IMG/VR virus record: IMGVR_UViG_3300023174_000656
Location: 1 to 23,160 of that record
DNA: 23,160 nucleotides
Reading direction: 5' to 3' (one strand)
Origin: a virus
The notes beneath the pieces are model-generated. The model did not search any database and was not told where the DNA came from. It worked only from the letters and a program-made list of their open reading frames with translations. The translations under genes were made by a program, and so were the position numbers. Below, piece by piece: positions 20,367 through 23,160 of this stretch (its first letter is position 1; each line of letters opens with the position of its first letter).

Positions 20367-20623
20367 CCGAGAAAAAGGAATTAAGTCAATTAGCCCGTCA
20401 AATATTAAGTGGGGGCGGGCATGTAAAACTGTTTAATCAGCAGGAGTTTGATGCCGCGCTGGCGCTGGCCAAGGCCGAGATCATCGACATGGCGGTGCAG
20501 GCTACCAGGCACGCCATCGGCATCGAGAACGAGGCCTGCGCAGAGCTGGCCGAACAGTGCGTGGACATCAAGAAGCTGGCCGACGCGATCCGTAACCGTT
20601 GGAAACGGCCAACGGAGCATTAG
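20363..20623 (+). CDS. Small phage protein, 86 aa
   Basis: ATG 20363 overlaps the endonuclease stop. The N-terminal 30 residues are AT-rich in codon use like the endonuclease gene, while the rest is GC-rich like the phage, so the 5' end may have been replaced or carried by the insertion. The C-terminal part (IENEACAELAEQCVD, ADAIRNRW) resembles the end of the 180-aa protein at 14999. Function unknown. Confidence 0.6.
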   Translation: MTEKKELSQLARQILSGGGHVKLFNQQEFDAALALAKAEIIDMAVQATRHAIGIENEACAELAEQCVDIKKLADAIRNRWKRPTEH

Positions 20624-20636
20624 GGTAAACACCTAG

Positions 20637-20706
20637 AAAATATTTTTGAAAAAGCGGTTTTTACTGTAACTTGGCGTTACACTAACACCGTCGCAACAAC
20701 GCGATG
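20637..20706 (+). promoter_or_regulatory. P4: rightward promoter module with 5' hairpin and TGTAAC operator-like palindrome
   Basis: AAAATATTTTTGA (20637-20649), 28 nt, TACACT (20678-20683), 5 nt, then hairpin CGTCGC (20689-20694), loop AACAAC, GCGATG (20701-20706), then ACACACATACGGAG. Spacing is identical to P3. TGTAAC-TTGGC-GTTACA (20665-20681) is a perfect 6+5+6 inverted repeat overlapping the -10, as expected of a repressor operator. Confidence 0.6.
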
Positions 20707-20726
20707 ACACACATACGGAGAACATC

Positions 20727-20930
20727 ATGGAAAAAGTTGTAAAAGAATACGCAAACGTGAACAACGGTGGAAAAGAACGTTTTACCCGTTGCGGCCAAAC
20801 TTATACCGTCAACAGCTACATCCCTAATATGGGATGGTTGGGCGAACAAAAAATTAATCAAAATGACGCAAAACAAGCTTTGGCTTACACCAAAGCTCCG
20901 CAGGATGTCATATCTGCAATTTTGGTTTAA
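20727..20930 (+). CDS. Small phage protein, 67 aa
   Basis: ATG 20727 follows CGGAGAACATC, 20 nt after the promoter hairpin. The product is basic to neutral (KEYANVNNGGKERFTRCGQT, PQDVISAILV). No family recognised. The next gene uses the same GGAGAACATC leader, probably a duplicated ribosome binding region. Confidence 0.6.
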   Translation: MEKVVKEYANVNNGGKERFTRCGQTYTVNSYIPNMGWLGEQKINQNDAKQALAYTKAPQDVISAILV

Positions 20931-20940
20931 GGAGAACATC

Positions 20941-21141
20941 ATGATGGATCCCACCACAATCACCACAGAGCGCGGCGCACGAGTCAGCGTTGACATATAC
21001 GCCAACTGGGAGGATCCCAAGGCCCCAGACGATGTCTGGCTGAGCATCGCGGTGCCGATGGCCAGTGCCAGCGCGGTGCTGACACCGGCCCAGGCCAGAG
21101 AGCTGGCTGCAGCCCTGATTGCCTTTGCGGAGGCAGCATGA
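20941..21141 (+). CDS. Small phage protein, 66 aa
   Basis: ATG 20941 with GGAGAACATC upstream; a longer frame from 20767 overlaps the previous gene and is not accepted. The product has strands (ARVSVDIYANWEDPKAPDDV) and an Ala-rich helix (LTPAQARELAAALIAFAEAA). No family recognised. The stop overlaps the next ATG. Confidence 0.6.
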   Translation: MMDPTTITTERGARVSVDIYANWEDPKAPDDVWLSIAVPMASASAVLTPAQARELAAALIAFAEAA

Positions 21142-21353
21142 GCCAAGTACAGATGCACCCCCAGGAATGGATTGTCTTCGTGAACGGCAACGAGCACACG
21201 ACCGTCAAGGCTTGGAACGAGGAAGACGCGGTGGAGAAGGTGCTGTTTGGCGGCACGATAGGGCGGTACGTATACGAGATCTCCGCTGAGCCCTACGAGT
21301 CAGATCAGGACCCGGAGGAGGACTACTACCCAAGCCGCAACTACAGAGGTTAA
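21138..21353 (+). CDS. Small phage protein, 71 aa
   Basis: ATG 21138 overlaps the previous stop. The product has a strand-rich core (EWIVFVNGNEHTTVKAWNEE) and an acidic Tyr-rich tail (ESDQDPEEDYYPSRNY). No family recognised. It is the last gene before the terminase genes and is followed by the hairpin that holds the terminase ribosome binding site. Confidence 0.6.
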   Translation: MSQVQMHPQEWIVFVNGNEHTTVKAWNEEDAVEKVLFGGTIGRYVYEISAEPYESDQDPEEDYYPSRNYRG

Positions 21354-21356
21354 ACT

Positions 21357-21393
21357 CTGCTCCTAACGCGCTGAGAGATGCGCTAAGGAGCAG
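21357..21393 (+). promoter_or_regulatory. Hairpin covering the small-terminase ribosome binding site
   Basis: CTGCTCCT (21357-21364) and AGGAGCAG (21386-21393) form an 8-bp perfect stem, and an inner GCGC/GCGC pair can extend it. The AGGAG on the 3' side is the ribosome binding site of the small terminase gene (ATG 21397). Folding would block its translation. Confidence 0.6.
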
Positions 21394-21396
21394 AAC

Positions 21397-21894
21397 ATGG
21401 CAACAGGCAAGAAGATGGGGCGTCCACCGGGCGATTCCCCGTACCCGAACAAAGAAAAGATCAAGGACCAGTTGGTAAGCTGGCTGGCGCAGGGCAAGAC
21501 GCTGCGCGAGTTCTGCCGACAGGAAGGTATGCCGCATAACACTGTGCTATATGCATGGGAGCAGCAAGACGAAGACTTCGCACGGCGCATCGCGCGCGCG
21601 CGCGTTATAGGCCACGACGTGATCGCCGAAGAGTCGTTGGCCATCATGGACACCGAGCCACTTGCGGTATTTGACGAGGTGGGCAACAAGCGCTACGACC
21701 CCGGCAGCATTGCCTGGAACAAGGGGCGCGCCGAGCACCGCCTCAAGCTACTGGCCAAGTGGAACCCGCGCCTGTACGGCGACAAGACGATCCTTGCAGG
21801 CGACGAAGAGGCACCGCTGGCCGTCGAGGTGAGCTTTGACGTGTTCGGCGAGCTGCTGAAAAACATCGCGCTTACTCGACAGTCAAGTGAGTAG
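21397..21894 (+). CDS. terS: Terminase small subunit-like protein, 165 aa
   Basis: A small terminase protein that recognises phage DNA to start packaging. Residues 24-58 form a helix-turn-helix with DQLVSWLAQGKTLREFCRQE and GMPHNTVLYAWEQ. The middle (EDFARRIARARVIGHDVIAE) is a charged helical region for oligomer formation, and the tail (LAVEVSFDVFGELLKNIA) could contact the large subunit. Its start is decided by AGGAG 6 nt before ATG 21397. It overlaps the large terminase start by 8 nt, which is the usual terS-terL order and supports the assignment. The length is normal for this group. Confidence 0.88.
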   Translation: MATGKKMGRPPGDSPYPNKEKIKDQLVSWLAQGKTLREFCRQEGMPHNTVLYAWEQQDEDFARRIARARVIGHDVIAEESLAIMDTEPLAVFDEVGNKRYDPGSIAWNKGRAEHRLKLLAKWNPRLYGDKTILAGDEEAPLAVEVSFDVFGELLKNIALTRQSSE

Positions 21895-23160
21895 CGCAGT
21901 CGCCCTGCTGCAGGACCCCAAGGTCCGCGAGCAGTACGCCAAGCTCAAGCCCGAGCAGCGCGCGGCCTTTGAGTGGCGCGCCCGCTGGCTCATGGCCGCT
22001 CACAAGCACCAGCTTGAGCCGCTGGAGGACTGGTGGTCCATCTGGCTGATGTGCGCAGGCCGTGGTGCAGGCAAGACGCGCGCAGCCGCCGAGAATCTGG
22101 GCTGGTGGGCGTGGGAGCAGCCCAACACCCGCTGGCTGGTGTCCGCCCCCACCAGCGCGGACTTGCGCGGCACGTGCTTTGAGGGCGACTCCGGCCTGCT
22201 GTCGGTGATCCCCACGGCGCTGGTGGCCAAGTACAACAGCAGCCTGCACGAGCTGACCCTGATCAACGGCAGCTTGATCAAGGGTATCCCGGCGTCCGAG
22301 CCCGAGCGCTTTCGCGGTCCGCAGTTCCACGGTGGCTGGCTCGATGAGCTGGCGGCGTGGGAGTACCTGCAAGAGGCGTGGGACATGATTCAGTTCGGCA
22401 TCCGACTGGGCCAGCACACCAAGCTGATTGCGTCCACCACGCCCAAGCCCAAGCCGGTGGTGATGGACCTGATCGACCGCGAGGGTGATGACGTGGTGGT
22501 CAGCCGGGCCAGCACGTACAGCAACATCAAGAATCTGGCCCCATCGTTCCAGAAGCAGATCCTCCAGTACGAGGGCACGAAGCTGGGCCGCCAGGAGATC
22601 CACGCCGAGATCATCGACCCTGAGGAGTCGGGCATTGTCAAGCGCGACTGGTTCAAGCTCTGGCCCAACGGCAAGCCCTTCCCACGTTTCGAGTACATCG
22701 TGCAGTCTGTGGACTGCGCCGCCAGCGAGAAGACGCACAACAACCCGACCGCCCACATCACCTTCGGCGTGTTCAAGCCCGAGGACGGCGGCATGTGCGC
22801 GATGGTGGTCGACTGCTGGCAGGACCACCTGCAATACCCCGACCTGCGGCCCAAGATCCTGGACGAGTACGAGACGGTCTACGGCGAGGGCAAGGCCAAG
22901 AAGCGCGTGGACCTGCTGCTGATCGAGGACAAGAGCGCGGGCATCAGTCTTATACAAGACCTGCGCAGGGCGGGAGTACTGGTGCAGGCCTACAACCCTG
23001 GGCGCGCGGACAAGATCCAGCGCCTGTCCATCGTGGCCAACATCATCAAGGCCGGGCGCGTATGGATACCCGAGTCAGGCAACCGCAAGGGCTTCGTGAG
23101 GGACTGGGCCGAGGGCATGGTCAGCCAGGTATGCAGCTTCCCCGAGGGCACGGCCCACGA
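21887..23160 (+). CDS. terL: Terminase large subunit, 3'-truncated
   Basis: The packaging motor ATPase/nuclease. GTG 21887 lies within the end of terS (8-nt overlap), and the frame is open to the window edge (at least 424 residues). Walker A is GRGAGKT (58-64), Walker B WLDE (151-154) with catalytic E154, and the coupling motif is IASTTPKPKP (181-190). The RNase H-like nuclease begins with SVDCA (274-278, D276), followed by LLLIEDKS (343-350). The GWWAWEQPNTRWLVSAPT segment after Walker A is typical of the Terminase_6-type phage group. The rest of the nuclease domain lies beyond the window. GTG is preferred because the family's usual first residues begin just after it. Confidence 0.95.
   Translation, partial: MSSAVALLQDPKVREQYAKLKPEQRAAFEWRARWLMAAHKHQLEPLEDWWSIWLMCAGRGAGKTRAAAENLGWWAWEQPNTRWLVSAPTSADLRGTCFEGDSGLLSVIPTALVAKYNSSLHELTLINGSLIKGIPASEPERFRGPQFHGGWLDELAAWEYLQEAWDMIQFGIRLGQHTKLIASTTPKPKPVVMDLIDREGDDVVVSRASTYSNIKNLAPSFQKQILQYEGTKLGRQEIHAEIIDPEESGIVKRDWFKLWPNGKPFPRFEYIVQSVDCAASEKTHNNPTAHITFGVFKPEDGGMCAMVVDCWQDHLQYPDLRPKILDEYETVYGEGKAKKRVDLLLIEDKSAGISLIQDLRRAGVLVQAYNPGRADKIQRLSIVANIIKAGRVWIPESGNRKGFVRDWAEGMVSQVCSFPEGTAH

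Noticed and set aside
21872-22957. 361-aa open frame on the - strand under the large terminase
   Set aside because: It is antisense to a gene with clear ATPase and nuclease motifs, is low in recognisable structure, and arises from GC-rich codon use.

Overview
The window is a piece of a tailed double-stranded DNA phage (Caudoviricetes). It carries a small terminase gene, the start of a large terminase gene, a family A DNA polymerase, a primase-polymerase/helicase, a SNF2-type helicase, two recombination nucleases, a phage single-strand binding protein, two homing endonucleases and many tiny early genes. The mostly GC-rich coding style and the kinds of small genes suggest a proteobacterial, perhaps betaproteobacterial, host, but this is only an inference. 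No integrase, tRNA, rRNA, lysis gene or CRISPR array was found. No stretch of more than about 300 bases lacks a gene; the longest gap is 18615-18892.

Layout. (1) 1-4046, + strand: the end of a virion/ejection-protein gene and two further probable structural genes, the last two much more AT-rich. (2) 12756 down to 4047, - strand: the early replication operon, starting at a promoter near 12751. In transcription order it holds a Pro/Ala-rich protein, a small protein, a Tad2-like anti-Thoeris protein, a DUF2800 Cas4-like nuclease, a DUF2815 single-strand binding protein, two small ORFs, DNA polymerase A, a Mom-like DNA modification gene with a frameshift, a VRR-NUC nuclease, a SNF2 helicase and short terminal genes. 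A Cro/YdaS-like repressor (4415-4615, +) lies antisense near its end. (3) 12800-16437, + strand: a divergent operon of about 16 very small genes with 1-4 nt overlaps, ending in a second YdaS/Cro-like regulator. (4) 16542-18614: primase-polymerase/helicase, followed by a cluster of TGCAAC repeats in both orientations that is a candidate origin. (5) 18893-21353: small genes from two near-identical promoter modules, with an HNH-AP2 homing endonuclease. (6) 21397-23160: the terminase genes, where packaging and morphogenesis begin.

The most striking object is in the DNA polymerase gene. An intein of 290 residues interrupts catalytic motif B. Its splicing blocks are present, but the expected endonuclease domain is not in the intein reading frame. 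An HNH endonuclease with its own strong ribosome binding site is instead encoded in another frame of the same strand, entirely inside the intein DNA. The two frames overlap for 747 nt and both stay open.

A second pattern is regulatory. Four predicted promoters (one - strand, three + strand) each place a 6-7 bp stem with a 6-nt loop 5-6 nt after the -10 box, so the transcripts should begin with a 5' hairpin. The set also shares a TGTAAC half-site and AAAATATTT elements. With the two small repressors this suggests a compact, self-regulated early gene circuit.
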